A DNA stretch of 6,244 nucleotides from CAZQYC01 sp043746555 (GTDB lineage: Bacteria; Pseudomonadota; Gammaproteobacteria; Steroidobacterales; Steroidobacteraceae): NCBI GenBank assembly GCA_043746555.1, contig JAYTQU010000213.1, positions 1 through 6,244 on the forward strand, read 5' to 3'. The notes under the pieces were generated by a model. The model had not been told where the DNA came from, did no database searches, and saw only the letters and a program-made list of their open reading frames with translations. A program made the position numbers and the translations under genes. Shown here in pieces: positions 1 through 6,244 of the stretch (the first letter of the stretch is position 1; each line of letters begins with the position of its first letter).

Positions 1-1
1 A

Positions 2-1942
2 GTTGTTAGCCAGAAGGAAGAGCCCTCACCCCAACCCTCTCCCGTAACCGGGAGAGGGAGTGAATCACCTCTCCCGGTTACGGGAGAGGTCGCGCGTAGC
101 GCGGGTGAGGGTCTTCGCATTCGCGCCATCACCGACGCTTGCATAGAAGTCGGGCCCGCATTGTTCTTCAGTTTGCTCATCATCACGCTGTCGTTCGTCC
201 CCATTTTTGCGTTGGAGGCGCAAGAAGGTCGACTATTCTCGCCGCTTGCGTTTACCAAAACCTATGCGATGGCGGCGGCCGCGGGCATGTCCGTCACGCT
301 GATTCCGGTGTTGATGGTGATTTTCATTCGCGGCAAGATTCCGCATGAACAAGACAACCCGCTCAATAGACTGCTCATTAACGCTTATCGGCCGCTGTTG
401 CGCATAGTGCTCGATCATCCGCGAACCACCTTAATCATCGCCGGCGCATTGGTGTTGATGACGGCGTGGCCATTGTCGAAACTTGGCGGCGAGTTCATGC
501 CGCCGCTCGACGAAGGCGATCTGTTGTATATGCCGACTGCATTGCCGGGAATGTCGGTCGGGAAGGCGTCGCAGTTGTTACAGCTAACCGACGCGCTGAT
601 CAAAACGGTTCCCGAAGTCGCGAGCGTATTCGGCAAGGCGGGGCGCGCAGAAACCGCGACCGATCCGGCGCCGCTTGAAATGTTCGAAACAACGATTCAA
701 TTTAAACCGCGCGACCAATGGCGACAGGGTATGACCACGGACAAACTCATCGCCGAGATGGATCGTATTGTGCAGGTGCCTGGTTTGGCGAACGTGTGGG
801 TGCCGCCAATTCGCAATCGCATCGACATGCTGACGACCGGCATCAAGAGCCCAGTCGGCATTAAAGTAGCGGGCGCGGATCTCCAAGAAATCGATCGTCT
901 CACGATGGCGATCGAGCGCGCGGTCAAGAGCGTTGCGGGCGTGTCGTCGGCATTTGCGGAACGACTATCGGGAGGGCGCTATATCGACATCGACGTGGAT
1001 CGCGCCGGCGCGGCGCGCTATGGGATGAGCGTTGCGGACGTGCATAGCATCGTCGCTTACGCGATTGGTGGTGAAAATATTGGCGAAACGGTGGAAGGGC
1101 TACAACGCTTTCCGATCAACGTGCGCTATCCACGGGAGTTGCGCGACTCGATCGACAAGCTAAGCGAATTACCGATTCTCACCGATCGCGGCGCACAGAT
1201 TCGCCTCGGCGATGTCGCACAACTGAAATTCGTCGATGGACCGACGATGCTTAAAAGCGAGAACGCGCGTCTGTCGGGTTGGGTGTACGTGGATATTCGC
1301 GATCGCGACTTGCGTTCCGCGGTGCATGACATGCAGCGAGCGGTGCGCGCGCAAGTGCAGTTGCCGCCGGGTTACGCGCTGTCGTGGTCGGGCCAGTTTG
1401 AATATCTTGAGCGCGCCACCGCACGTTTGAAAATTGTGGTGCCTATTACTCTGGCCGTTATTCTTCTACTACTCTATCTCACGTTCCGTCGCTGGGATGA
1501 AGCGGGACTCATCATGTCGACATTGCCGTTCGCGCTCGCGGGCGGTGTGTGGTTGCTCTGGATACTTGGCCACAATGTTTCCGTGGCGAGCGTCGTTGGA
1601 TTTTTGGCGCTGGCTGGAGTCTCAGCCGAATTCGGTGTAGTGATGTTAATCTACCTCAAGCATGCGTGGGAAGCACGTATCGCCGACGGTCGCTCGACAT
1701 TGCAAAATTTGCACGATGCTATTGTAGAAGGCGCGGTGTTGCGCGTGCGGCCGAAAGCCATGACAGTGGCGGTGATTGTCGCAGGCCTCATTCCGATTAT
1801 GATCGGCAGCGCCACCGGCTCGGATGTCATGCAACGGATCGCCGCGCCGATGATCGGCGGCATGATCACTGCGCCGCTTTTGTCGATGTTCGTAGTGCCG
1901 GCGGCGTATTTTGTTTTGCGCGGTCGCAGTCTCGATAAATAA
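2..1942 (+). CDS. cusA: CusA/CzcA-family heavy-metal efflux RND pump, 5'-partial, with a repeat inside the frame
   Basis: This is the C-terminal half of an inner-membrane, proton-driven RND pump that works with a periplasmic adaptor and an outer-membrane channel to export Cu(I)/Ag(I) or related metals. Recognisable family sequence starts near 128 (ITDACIEVGPALFF) and runs to the stop at 1940-1942. Counting from the TTG at 161, membrane segments lie near 2-18 (TM5), 35-56, 88-107 and 424-445, followed by four more. The second periplasmic lobe lies between. Met174 (APLEM) and Met223 (RIDML) match, from memory, two periplasmic copper-binding methionines of E. coli CusA (about 573 and 623), which favours CusA over CzcA. 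The family is about 1040 residues, so roughly 450 lie upstream. TTG161 is in TM5 and would give a half-pump; the frame is open back to base 2 through the repeat at 23-111, so I treat the gene as continuing off the left edge. Whether that frame matches the unseen 5' part is unknown; a pseudogene remains possible. Confidence 0.85.
   Translation, partial: VVSQKEEPSPQPSPVTGRGSESPLPVTGEVARSAGEGLRIRAITDACIEVGPALFFSLLIITLSFVPIFALEAQEGRLFSPLAFTKTYAMAAAAGMSVTLIPVLMVIFIRGKIPHEQDNPLNRLLINAYRPLLRIVLDHPRTTLIIAGALVLMTAWPLSKLGGEFMPPLDEGDLLYMPTALPGMSVGKASQLLQLTDALIKTVPEVASVFGKAGRAETATDPAPLEMFETTIQFKPRDQWRQGMTTDKLIAEMDRIVQVPGLANVWVPPIRNRIDMLTTGIKSPVGIKVAGADLQEIDRLTMAIERAVKSVAGVSSAFAERLSGGRYIDIDVDRAGAARYGMSVADVHSIVAYAIGGENIGETVEGLQRFPINVRYPRELRDSIDKLSELPILTDRGAQIRLGDVAQLKFVDGPTMLKSENARLSGWVYVDIRDRDLRSAVHDMQRAVRAQVQLPPGYALSWSGQFEYLERATARLKIVVPITLAVILLLLYLTFRRWDEAGLIMSTLPFALAGGVWLLWILGHNVSVASVVGFLALAGVSAEFGVVMLIYLKHAWEARIADGRSTLQNLHDAIVEGAVLRVRPKAMTVAVIVAGLIPIMIGSATGSDVMQRIAAPMIGGMITAPLLSMFVVPAAYFVLRGRSLDK
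23..111. repeat. Cloverleaf-like palindromic repeat inside the RND pump gene
   Basis: Nested inverted repeats are seen directly. The outer stem is CCCTCACC (23-30) with GGTGAGGG (104-111). Inside it are three hairpins: 35-44 with 49-58 (10 bp, loop TAAC), 68-76 with 81-89 (9 bp, loop GTTA) and 91-95 with 99-103 (CGCGC/GCGCG, loop GTA). The first two hairpins are nearly the same sequence, so the element may be two related palindromes plus a small third one. Similar CCCTCACCCCAACCCTCTCCC elements are common dispersed repeats in proteobacterial genomes; their exact family is not settled here. No stop codon occurs in the pump frame across the element, which reads PSPQPSPVTGRGS and onward. Family-like pump sequence resumes within about 15 bases of its right end. 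Confidence 0.85.
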
Positions 1943-1946
1943 ATGT

Positions 1947-4271
1947 ATGAACACTGAAGCAGATCGCACACCCGCCCCCGCAAAGACGGAGCATAGCTGC
2001 TGTCACGCGCATGCTTCGCAAGCCGCTCCCGTCGAATCGCCTTCGGAGAAATGGACCTGCCCGATGCATCCGGAGATCGTCAGCGACAAATCGGCGAGTT
2101 GTCCTAAGTGCGGCATGGCGTTGGAGCCAATGATCGAATCGAGTGCGCCGCAACCTGCCGAGTGGACTTGTCCGATGCATCCGGAAGTAGTGAGCGATAC
2201 GCCGGGTACCTGTCCGAAGTGCGGTATGGCGCTCGAGCCCAAGTTGCCGAGTCTGGATGTCGCCGAAGAAAATCCCGAGCTCAAGGATTTCCGTCAACGC
2301 TTTTGGTGGACGCTCCCACTGACGATTGTCGTCACTTGGCTCGCGATGTTCGGTCATGGTCTGCGGTTGATGCCCGTACAAACGCAAAGCTGGGTGGAAA
2401 TGCTGTTATCCGCGCCCATCGTATTGTGGGCGGGTGCGCCTTTCTTTGTGCGCGGTGTGCAATCCGTCATTCATCGAAGTCCGAACATGTGGACATTGAT
2501 CGGGCTTGGAACGAGCGCGGCGTTTCTTTACAGCATCGTGGCGACGGTCGCGCCCAATATTTTTCCCGAGACGTTCAAGTCGATGGGCCGCATCGGTGTT
2601 TACTTTGAAGCAGCAGCGGTCATTATTTCATTGACGTTGTTCGGGCAGATGTTGGAACTACAAGCGCGTTCGCGAACGTCGCTCGCAATCAAATCACTGC
2701 TCGGCTTATCGCCCAAAACAGCGCGCCGAATTAACTCCGACGGCAGCGAAGAAGAAATTCCGCTCACTCACGTACACGTCGGCGATTTGTTGCGCGTTCG
2801 GCCGGGAGAGAAAGTGCCGGTCGACGGTGTGGTTACCGAAGGTCAAAGTGCGGTCGACGAGTCGATGCTCACGGGTGAGCCTATTCCGATCCATAAACGA
2901 GTCGGCGACAAACTGATCGGTGCGACGCTCAACAGTCACGGTGCGCTAGTCATGCGGTCGGAAAAAGTCGGTTCGCAAACTGTCCTTGCACAGATTGTGC
3001 AGTTGGTTGCGCAAGCGCAGCGCTCGCGCGCGCCGATGCAGCGCATGGCCGATAGCGTCGCCGCGTATTTTGTAATGGCGGTCGTCAGCGCGGCCATCGC
3101 CACTTTTTTGTTGTGGGGATTTTTTGGTCCGCAGCCGAGCTGGGCCGGAAATTTGTCGTGGGCGCTCATCAATGCCGTAGCGGTGCTCATCATCGCGTGT
3201 CCCTGCGCGCTGGGGTTGGCGACACCCATGTCGATCATGGTCGCGACAGGTAAAGGCGCCACTCACGGTGTACTATTTCGCGACGCCGCCGCGATCGAAA
3301 ATTTCCGCAAGGTAGACACGCTGATTGTCGATAAGACCGGCACCTTGACGCAGGGCAAACCGTCGTTTGAGCGCGCGATTGCGGCGGAGGGCTATTCGGA
3401 TGACGAAGTGCTGCGAATCGCTGCAAGTCTTGATCAAGGGAGCGAGCATCCATTGGCCGATGCGATCGTACATGCGGCGCGAGCGCGCAAGTTGTCGCTC
3501 GATAAACTGGAGGCGTTCGAATCGAGCAGTGGCATTGGCGTGCGTGGGCGTGTCGGCGGAAAGCAAGTGGCATTGGGTAATGCTGCGTTGATGACGGCAG
3601 ATGGAATTCCTGTCGATAGTTTGGATGCGCAAGGCGATGCATTGCGTAGCGAAGGCGCAAGCGTGATCTATCTGGCCGTCGATGGAAAATTAGCTGGGTT
3701 GCTCGCCGTGTCCGACGCCATTAAGGACACCACTGCGGAAGCGCTGCAAACATTAACGCGTAGCGGTATGCGTATTGTCATGGCAACGGGCGATGGAATC
3801 GTGACCGCCAAAGCCGTCGGCAAAAAACTTGGCATCGATGAAGTGTACGGCGAAGTCAAACCCGCCGACAAACTGGCGTTGGTCGAGCGACTGCAACGCG
3901 AAGGTCGTATCGTCGCGATGGCGGGCGACGGCATCAACGACGCGCCGGCGCTCGCGAAAGCAAACGTCGGCATCGCGATGGGCACCGGTACGGATGTCGC
4001 GATGAACAGCGCGCCGGTCACATTGGTGAAAGGCGATCTACGCGGGATCGCAACCGCACGCGCACTCTCCATGGCGACCATTCGCAATATGAAGCAGAAC
4101 CTATTGTTTGCTTTCATTTACAACTCGCTCGGGATTCCATTAGCCGCCGGCGCCTTTTACGCATTGACCGGTTGGTTGCTGAGTCCGATGATCGCCGCGC
4201 TGGCGATGAGTTTAAGCTCTGTTTCCGTAATCGCTAACGCTTTACGACTACGCCACGCGCACATCGACTGA
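1947..4271 (+). CDS. copA: Cu(I)-type P1B ATPase with two N-terminal metal-binding modules
   Basis: This is an inner-membrane ATPase that exports Cu(I), perhaps also Ag(I), from the cytoplasm. It is 774 residues from ATG 1947, chosen because it lies 4 bases after the pump stop; the in-frame TTG at 1911 would overlap the pump. No good Shine-Dalgarno is visible, so translational coupling is likely. An HSCCHAH cluster (16-22) and two WTCPMHPE...CPKCGMALEP modules (36-61 and 73-98) replace the classical GMTCxxC domain. Two membrane helices follow (about 119-171), then another pair. The actuator has TGEP (309-312). The ion-site CPC is 418-420, the phosphorylated Asp is 462 (DKTGTLT), the SEHP motif 499-502, MATGD 612-616 and GDGIND 660-665. 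Tyr725-Asn726 in TM7 and MSLSS (754-758) in TM8 are the Cu(I)-subtype signature residues. All catalytic motifs are intact. The architecture resembles SilP-like or CopA enzymes with this module; the exact symbol is less certain than the function. Confidence 0.95.
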   Translation: MNTEADRTPAPAKTEHSCCHAHASQAAPVESPSEKWTCPMHPEIVSDKSASCPKCGMALEPMIESSAPQPAEWTCPMHPEVVSDTPGTCPKCGMALEPKLPSLDVAEENPELKDFRQRFWWTLPLTIVVTWLAMFGHGLRLMPVQTQSWVEMLLSAPIVLWAGAPFFVRGVQSVIHRSPNMWTLIGLGTSAAFLYSIVATVAPNIFPETFKSMGRIGVYFEAAAVIISLTLFGQMLELQARSRTSLAIKSLLGLSPKTARRINSDGSEEEIPLTHVHVGDLLRVRPGEKVPVDGVVTEGQSAVDESMLTGEPIPIHKRVGDKLIGATLNSHGALVMRSEKVGSQTVLAQIVQLVAQAQRSRAPMQRMADSVAAYFVMAVVSAAIATFLLWGFFGPQPSWAGNLSWALINAVAVLIIACPCALGLATPMSIMVATGKGATHGVLFRDAAAIENFRKVDTLIVDKTGTLTQGKPSFERAIAAEGYSDDEVLRIAASLDQGSEHPLADAIVHAARARKLSLDKLEAFESSSGIGVRGRVGGKQVALGNAALMTADGIPVDSLDAQGDALRSEGASVIYLAVDGKLAGLLAVSDAIKDTTAEALQTLTRSGMRIVMATGDGIVTAKAVGKKLGIDEVYGEVKPADKLALVERLQREGRIVAMAGDGINDAPALAKANVGIAMGTGTDVAMNSAPVTLVKGDLRGIATARALSMATIRNMKQNLLFAFIYNSLGIPLAAGAFYALTGWLLSPMIAALAMSLSSVSVIANALRLRHAHID
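2052..2240 (+). repeat. Tandem duplicated Cys/His metal-binding module in the ATPase gene
   Basis: Two 26-codon units (2052-2129 and 2163-2240) are spaced 111 bp apart, start to start. Their products match at 21 of 26 residues, and all Cys, His and Met positions are kept (TCPMHPE...CPKCGM). The type matches the small heavy-metal-binding domain also found near the start of some CusB adaptors and SilP-like ATPases. The four-Cys/His pattern in each suggests one metal site per unit, which is an inference. Confidence 0.85.
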
Positions 4272-4304
4272 TGTCACGAACGCAAGCGGCGAACTGAACT
4301 AGCG

Positions 4305-4499
4305 ATGGGTATTTGTTCTCGTGAGTTGTCTGATGCTTGCGGGAGTTGCGGTACCCGAGGCGCTGCATTGGTGGGTGGCGCGGAACAAATCAAGATTCCT
4401 GGCCAATATCTACCGGTTCGCGCCGAGGTCCACAATTTGGAAATGTTGTCGGCGCACGGGGATGCGAATGAAATTATGGGGCCAATGGCACTCGGTTAA
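4305..4499 (+). pseudogene. Remnant of a beta-CASP metallo-beta-lactamase-fold hydrolase (C-terminal part)
   Basis: The frame at 4350-4478 encodes GTRGAALVGGAEQIKIPGQY followed by LPVRAEVHNLEMLSAHGD and ANEIM. This matches the stretch of MBL-fold/beta-CASP proteins where the beta-CASP domain meets the RMMBL (RNA-specificity) segment. The SAHGD block corresponds to the conserved SAHxD motif whose His helps bind the catalytic metals in intact enzymes. Just upstream, the +1 frame (about 4315-4347) reads VLVSCLMLAGVA, which resembles the preceding family segment (...VLLAGYQA.GTRG). Removing one G near 4350 and restoring two residues would rejoin them, so a small deletion with a frameshift is likely. 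The metal-binding N-terminal domain (HxHxDH) is missing, and family sequence ends at about 4478, where the mini-element begins. The stop (4497-4499) lies inside that element. It is a dead fragment, not a functional small protein; similarity was judged from memory. Confidence 0.72.
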
Positions 4500-4580
4500 G
4501 GTTCGTCATTCCCGCCTGCGCGGGAATGACGGAAAGAGATGGATTTGCTGTATGACGCTCTTATCCGAGTGCCATTGGTC
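4480..4580. mobile_element. MITE-like mini-element with 19-bp terminal inverted repeats
   Basis: CCAATGGCACTCGGTTAAG (4482-4500) and the reverse complement of 4560-4578 agree at 18 of 19 positions (mismatch T4496 against T4564). They enclose about 59 bases that contain a REP-type palindrome and no coding sequence. The left end abuts the point where recognisable hydrolase sequence stops, as expected of an insertion or a rearrangement. The end sequence (CAATG...GTTAAGG) recalls the ends of IS4-group insertion sequences, from memory and not verified. A convincing target duplication is missing: only GGGGC (4478-4482 and 4584-4588) recurs, and it overlaps the left repeat by one base. It could instead be a long imperfect hairpin of non-mobile origin. 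Confidence 0.5.
4505..4530. repeat. REP-type palindrome
   Basis: GTCATTCCCGC (4505-4515) and GCGGGAATGAC (4520-4530) form a perfect 11-bp inverted repeat around a 4-base loop (CTGC). This is a widespread extragenic palindrome type in beta- and gammaproteobacteria. It lies between convergent genes, where such repeats often occur and may stabilise transcript 3' ends. No T run follows on either strand, so it is not a standard intrinsic terminator. Confidence 0.85.
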
Positions 4581-4603
4581 GCAGGGGCTTTTCTGTTGGC
4601 AGG

Positions 4604-5881
4604 TCAGAAATTACAAGTCGCGCAAGTGCGCTCTGAATTGCTGTCGATGCGTAGCGACCAGCCGTACCGTTCGCAAATTCGTCGCGCGATATACAGCCCC
4701 ATGCCGTGACCGCCACCGCGCGTAAAGCGTGGCTCGAAGATATGAGGCAGATCGCGAGTTGGGATTTCGCCGGCATTAGCCACGATCAAAGTGCGCTCGC
4801 GCAACGTGCACTTCACTTCGTTACCTGAGCCATGCTGTAGAGCGTTACGCAATACATTGCCGATAACCATTGCCGCCATGCTGGCATGCGCGGCGAGCGG
4901 GAGTATGTCGACAATGCAGTCGAGCACAACACGTTTGCTAGGATATGCAGTGCGCTGATCTTCAATCGAGCGGTTCAGTACGGACACGATATCGCAATGA
5001 TGATCGTCGGATGTGAGTCCTTCGGGCTCGCGCGCCAGCGTCAGCAACGCCGTAGTGAATTCGCTCATGTCGCGTACCGCTCGATCGATGCGCTCTAACG
5101 GCGCCTGAGCACTGGGTTGATGGTGTTGCCTATCGCGTTGTTGTTCGGTCAATAATTCCATTGCGCCTTGAATGACGGCCAGCGGCGTGCGCAGTTCGTG
5201 GCTCGCCGTGGCGGTGAACGCTTGTTCTCGTTCGACAAAGCCGTCCATGCGTTCCAAAAAGCCATCGACCGAACGCGCAATCGGTTCCAATTCGTTGCCG
5301 GTGAATTCGTTCGCGATTCGAATTTTTCGTTCGCTCGGGTCGATATGTGAAAGTCGATTTGCGAAGCGATGTATCGGATCGACCAACTGTCGCGAAAAAC
5401 GAAAGGCGGCCCACGTTGTCAATGCGAGTGCGCTCAACACTCCGGCGATCAGCACCAGTAACGCGATGCGTTGCGCCGCTTCAAGATCGGTTACATCGTA
5501 CGTGATATAGAAACGACCGAACTCGCTATCGCGCACCAACACTCGCCATGAACGGCCGTCGCGACGTACGCTGCGGTAGATGCCGGGTTTTAAACGCGCG
5601 ATGTCGCGCGGCAGTTCCGATAGATCGCTGGATCGATAAATGTGCAACGATGCCGAATGCAAGGGTTCGGAAGTTGGGTTGGCGCGCAGTCGCTGTTCGT
5701 AGTGCGCGAGTTCTTCGGCCAGCAATGCGTAGTTTGCGTCTTCTTCCATGCGCTGCAAGGTGAAGTGCGCGAGCACGGCGACTAACGTCGCGGTCACTGC
5801 CACCAGCGCTAGCATCGCGCCGGCGATGCGCGAGCGCAAGCTTAAGCGACCCTTAAAGCGGCGACTAAAGGGAACTTTCAT
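4604..5881 (-). CDS. Membrane sensor histidine kinase of a two-component system
   Basis: This is a 425-residue inner-membrane kinase that autophosphorylates on His and passes the phosphate to the regulator encoded just upstream. The ATG at 5881 is chosen because TM1 follows directly and because it overlaps the regulator stop by 17 bp, suggesting translational coupling; the same frame is open further up to 6022, but that part lies over the regulator gene. TM1 is about 19-40, the periplasmic sensor about 41-136 and TM2 about 137-160, followed by a HAMP-like linker. The H-box is SHELRTP with His228. The N-box is NVLRNALQHG with Asn342 and Asn346. The F-box is IFEPRFTRGG (381-390) and the G2-box GHGMGLYIARR (391-401). 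The G1 box reads ANAGEIP (368-374) instead of the usual DxGxG form, a variant seen in some active kinases. The C-terminus (RTCATCNF) ends in the expected final strand, so the gene is complete. The sensor has LKPGIYRSVRRDGRSWRVLV and GRFYITYD but no Met/His cluster; the signal is unknown. Confidence 0.93.
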   Translation of the reverse strand: MKVPFSRRFKGRLSLRSRIAGAMLALVAVTATLVAVLAHFTLQRMEEDANYALLAEELAHYEQRLRANPTSEPLHSASLHIYRSSDLSELPRDIARLKPGIYRSVRRDGRSWRVLVRDSEFGRFYITYDVTDLEAAQRIALLVLIAGVLSALALTTWAAFRFSRQLVDPIHRFANRLSHIDPSERKIRIANEFTGNELEPIARSVDGFLERMDGFVEREQAFTATASHELRTPLAVIQGAMELLTEQQRDRQHHQPSAQAPLERIDRAVRDMSEFTTALLTLAREPEGLTSDDHHCDIVSVLNRSIEDQRTAYPSKRVVLDCIVDILPLAAHASMAAMVIGNVLRNALQHGSGNEVKCTLRERTLIVANAGEIPTRDLPHIFEPRFTRGGGHGMGLYIARRICERYGWSLRIDSNSERTCATCNF

Positions 5882-6244
5882 CGGGCAGCGCGAGGCGATA
5901 GCCTGTGCCGTGTACCGTGTGCAACAACTTTGTTGCGAAGTTTCGATCGAGCGCGTTGCGCAAGGCGTGCATGTGCGCGCGCAGCACGTCGGAACTTGGA
6001 GCGGGTGCGCCCCACAGCGCATTTTCCAATTCTTCGCGAGTCACCACGCGATGCGTGTTCTGCATCAACAGCATTAAGATACGCCTGGTAGTTGGATTGA
6101 GCTTGATCGGCTGTCCAGCACGTGTCGCGTCTAAGGTATCCACATCGAAATGCAAATCGGCGACTGTTAACGAGTGCGCGGGCGATTGCGGCGCGCGGCG
6201 AGTCAACGCTTTGAGCCGCGCCGCAAGTTCCAGCAACGAAAAAG
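5865..6244 (-). CDS. OmpR-family response regulator, 5'-partial (DNA-binding half)
   Basis: This is the C-terminal part of a winged-helix transcription regulator and the likely partner of the overlapping kinase. The frame is open to the window edge and reads xFSLLELAARLKALTRR. The edge codon ends in CT, so it can be the Pro of the conserved Lys-Pro-Phe at the end of receiver domains. The TTG at 6236 is therefore internal, not a start. About 100 residues of receiver domain, including the phosphorylated Asp, lie outside. The wing domain follows: the LNPTTRRILMLLMQ helix, VVTREELENALWG, the recognition helix region SSDVLRAHMHALRNALD and the wing HTVHGTGYRLAL. It ends with LPDESSL, its stop at 5865-5867, and the kinase start lies inside its last codons. 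Its promoter and targets are not visible. Confidence 0.93.
   Translation of the reverse strand, partial: FSLLELAARLKALTRRAPQSPAHSLTVADLHFDVDTLDATRAGQPIKLNPTTRRILMLLMQNTHRVVTREELENALWGAPAPSSDVLRAHMHALRNALDRNFATKLLHTVHGTGYRLALPDESSL

Larger units (their letters stand above)
4272..4603. other. Convergent junction without an intact gene
   Basis: This 332-base stretch separates the stops of the ATPase (plus) and the histidine kinase (minus). It holds a decayed hydrolase fragment, a mini-element with inverted-repeat ends and a REP-type palindrome, each listed separately. I found no GC stem followed by a T run on either strand, so there is no clear intrinsic terminator. About 33 bases just after the ATPase stop and 23 bases before the kinase stop show nothing recognisable. 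Confidence 0.7.

Noticed and set aside
161..1942. TTG 161 as the true start of the RND gene
   Set aside because: It falls inside TM5 of a ~1040-residue family, and matching family sequence lies just upstream (128-160) in the same open frame.
1911..1946. TTG 1911 as the ATPase start
   Set aside because: It would overlap the pump gene by 32 bases and add residues (MFCAVAVSINKC) unlike the usual ATPase N-terminus; ATG 1947 fits the spacing better.
4505..4530. Intrinsic terminator for the convergent genes
   Set aside because: The stem is strong, but no T run follows on either strand.
4321..4725. A 134-codon plus-strand reading frame
   Set aside because: Its right half is antisense to the kinase and its middle reads through the REP (HSRLRGNDG, a typical repeat translation). 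Only a short piece near 4321-4347 may belong to the frameshifted hydrolase relic.
5130..5414. A 94-codon minus-strand reading frame
   Set aside because: It is a shadow of the kinase gene in another frame with no recognisable family, as are the other short frames across the pump and ATPase genes.
5882..6022. A longer kinase beginning at 6022
   Set aside because: This stretch codes for the response regulator wing domain in another frame, and TM1 follows directly after the ATG at 5881.
4604..6244. Calling the two-component pair CusRS
   Set aside because: Orientation is convergent, the sensor lacks copper-ligand clusters, and nothing in the sequence links it to copper beyond proximity.
1..6244. 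CRISPR array, tRNA, rRNA or riboswitch
   Set aside because: No regularly spaced direct repeats, tRNA-type folds with the expected conserved bases, or recognised leader motifs were found; the cloverleaf at 23-111 lacks tRNA features.

Overview
The window looks like chromosomal DNA of a moderately GC-rich proteobacterium. The lineage is probably gamma- or betaproteobacterial, possibly Xanthomonadales-like. This rests on protein similarity recalled from memory and on two repeat types common in those groups: a CCCTCACC...GGTGAGGG multi-hairpin repeat and a GTCATTCCCGC...GCGGGAATGAC palindrome. No rRNA or tRNA marker is present, so the lineage call is an inference.

Left part (1-4271, plus strand): a metal-efflux unit. 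The window opens inside a heavy-metal RND pump gene of the CusA/CzcA family (closest to CusA). Four bases after its stop follows a copper-type P1B ATPase (CopA-like) carrying two N-terminal Cys/His metal-binding modules. Together they suggest Cu(I)/Ag(I) detoxification: the ATPase moves metal across the inner membrane, and the RND pump, with partners outside the window, expels it across the envelope. The pump gene contains a ~90 bp structured palindromic repeat (about 23-111) that leaves the reading frame open, so the repeat seems to be translated as part of a cytoplasmic loop.

Middle (4272-4603): no intact gene. It holds a decayed C-terminal fragment of a beta-CASP metallo-beta-lactamase-fold hydrolase. 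The fragment stops where a ~100 bp mini-element begins. That element has 19-bp terminal inverted repeats with one mismatch and a REP-type palindrome at its centre. I see no convincing intrinsic terminator here, although the genes on both sides converge on this stretch.

Right part (4604-6244, minus strand): a two-component system reading leftward. The C-terminal part of an OmpR-family response regulator (truncated by the window edge) overlaps by 17 bp the start of a complete membrane sensor histidine kinase. It converges on the metal genes. Its sensor domain shows no obvious metal-binding cluster, so a role in controlling the efflux genes is possible but not shown.
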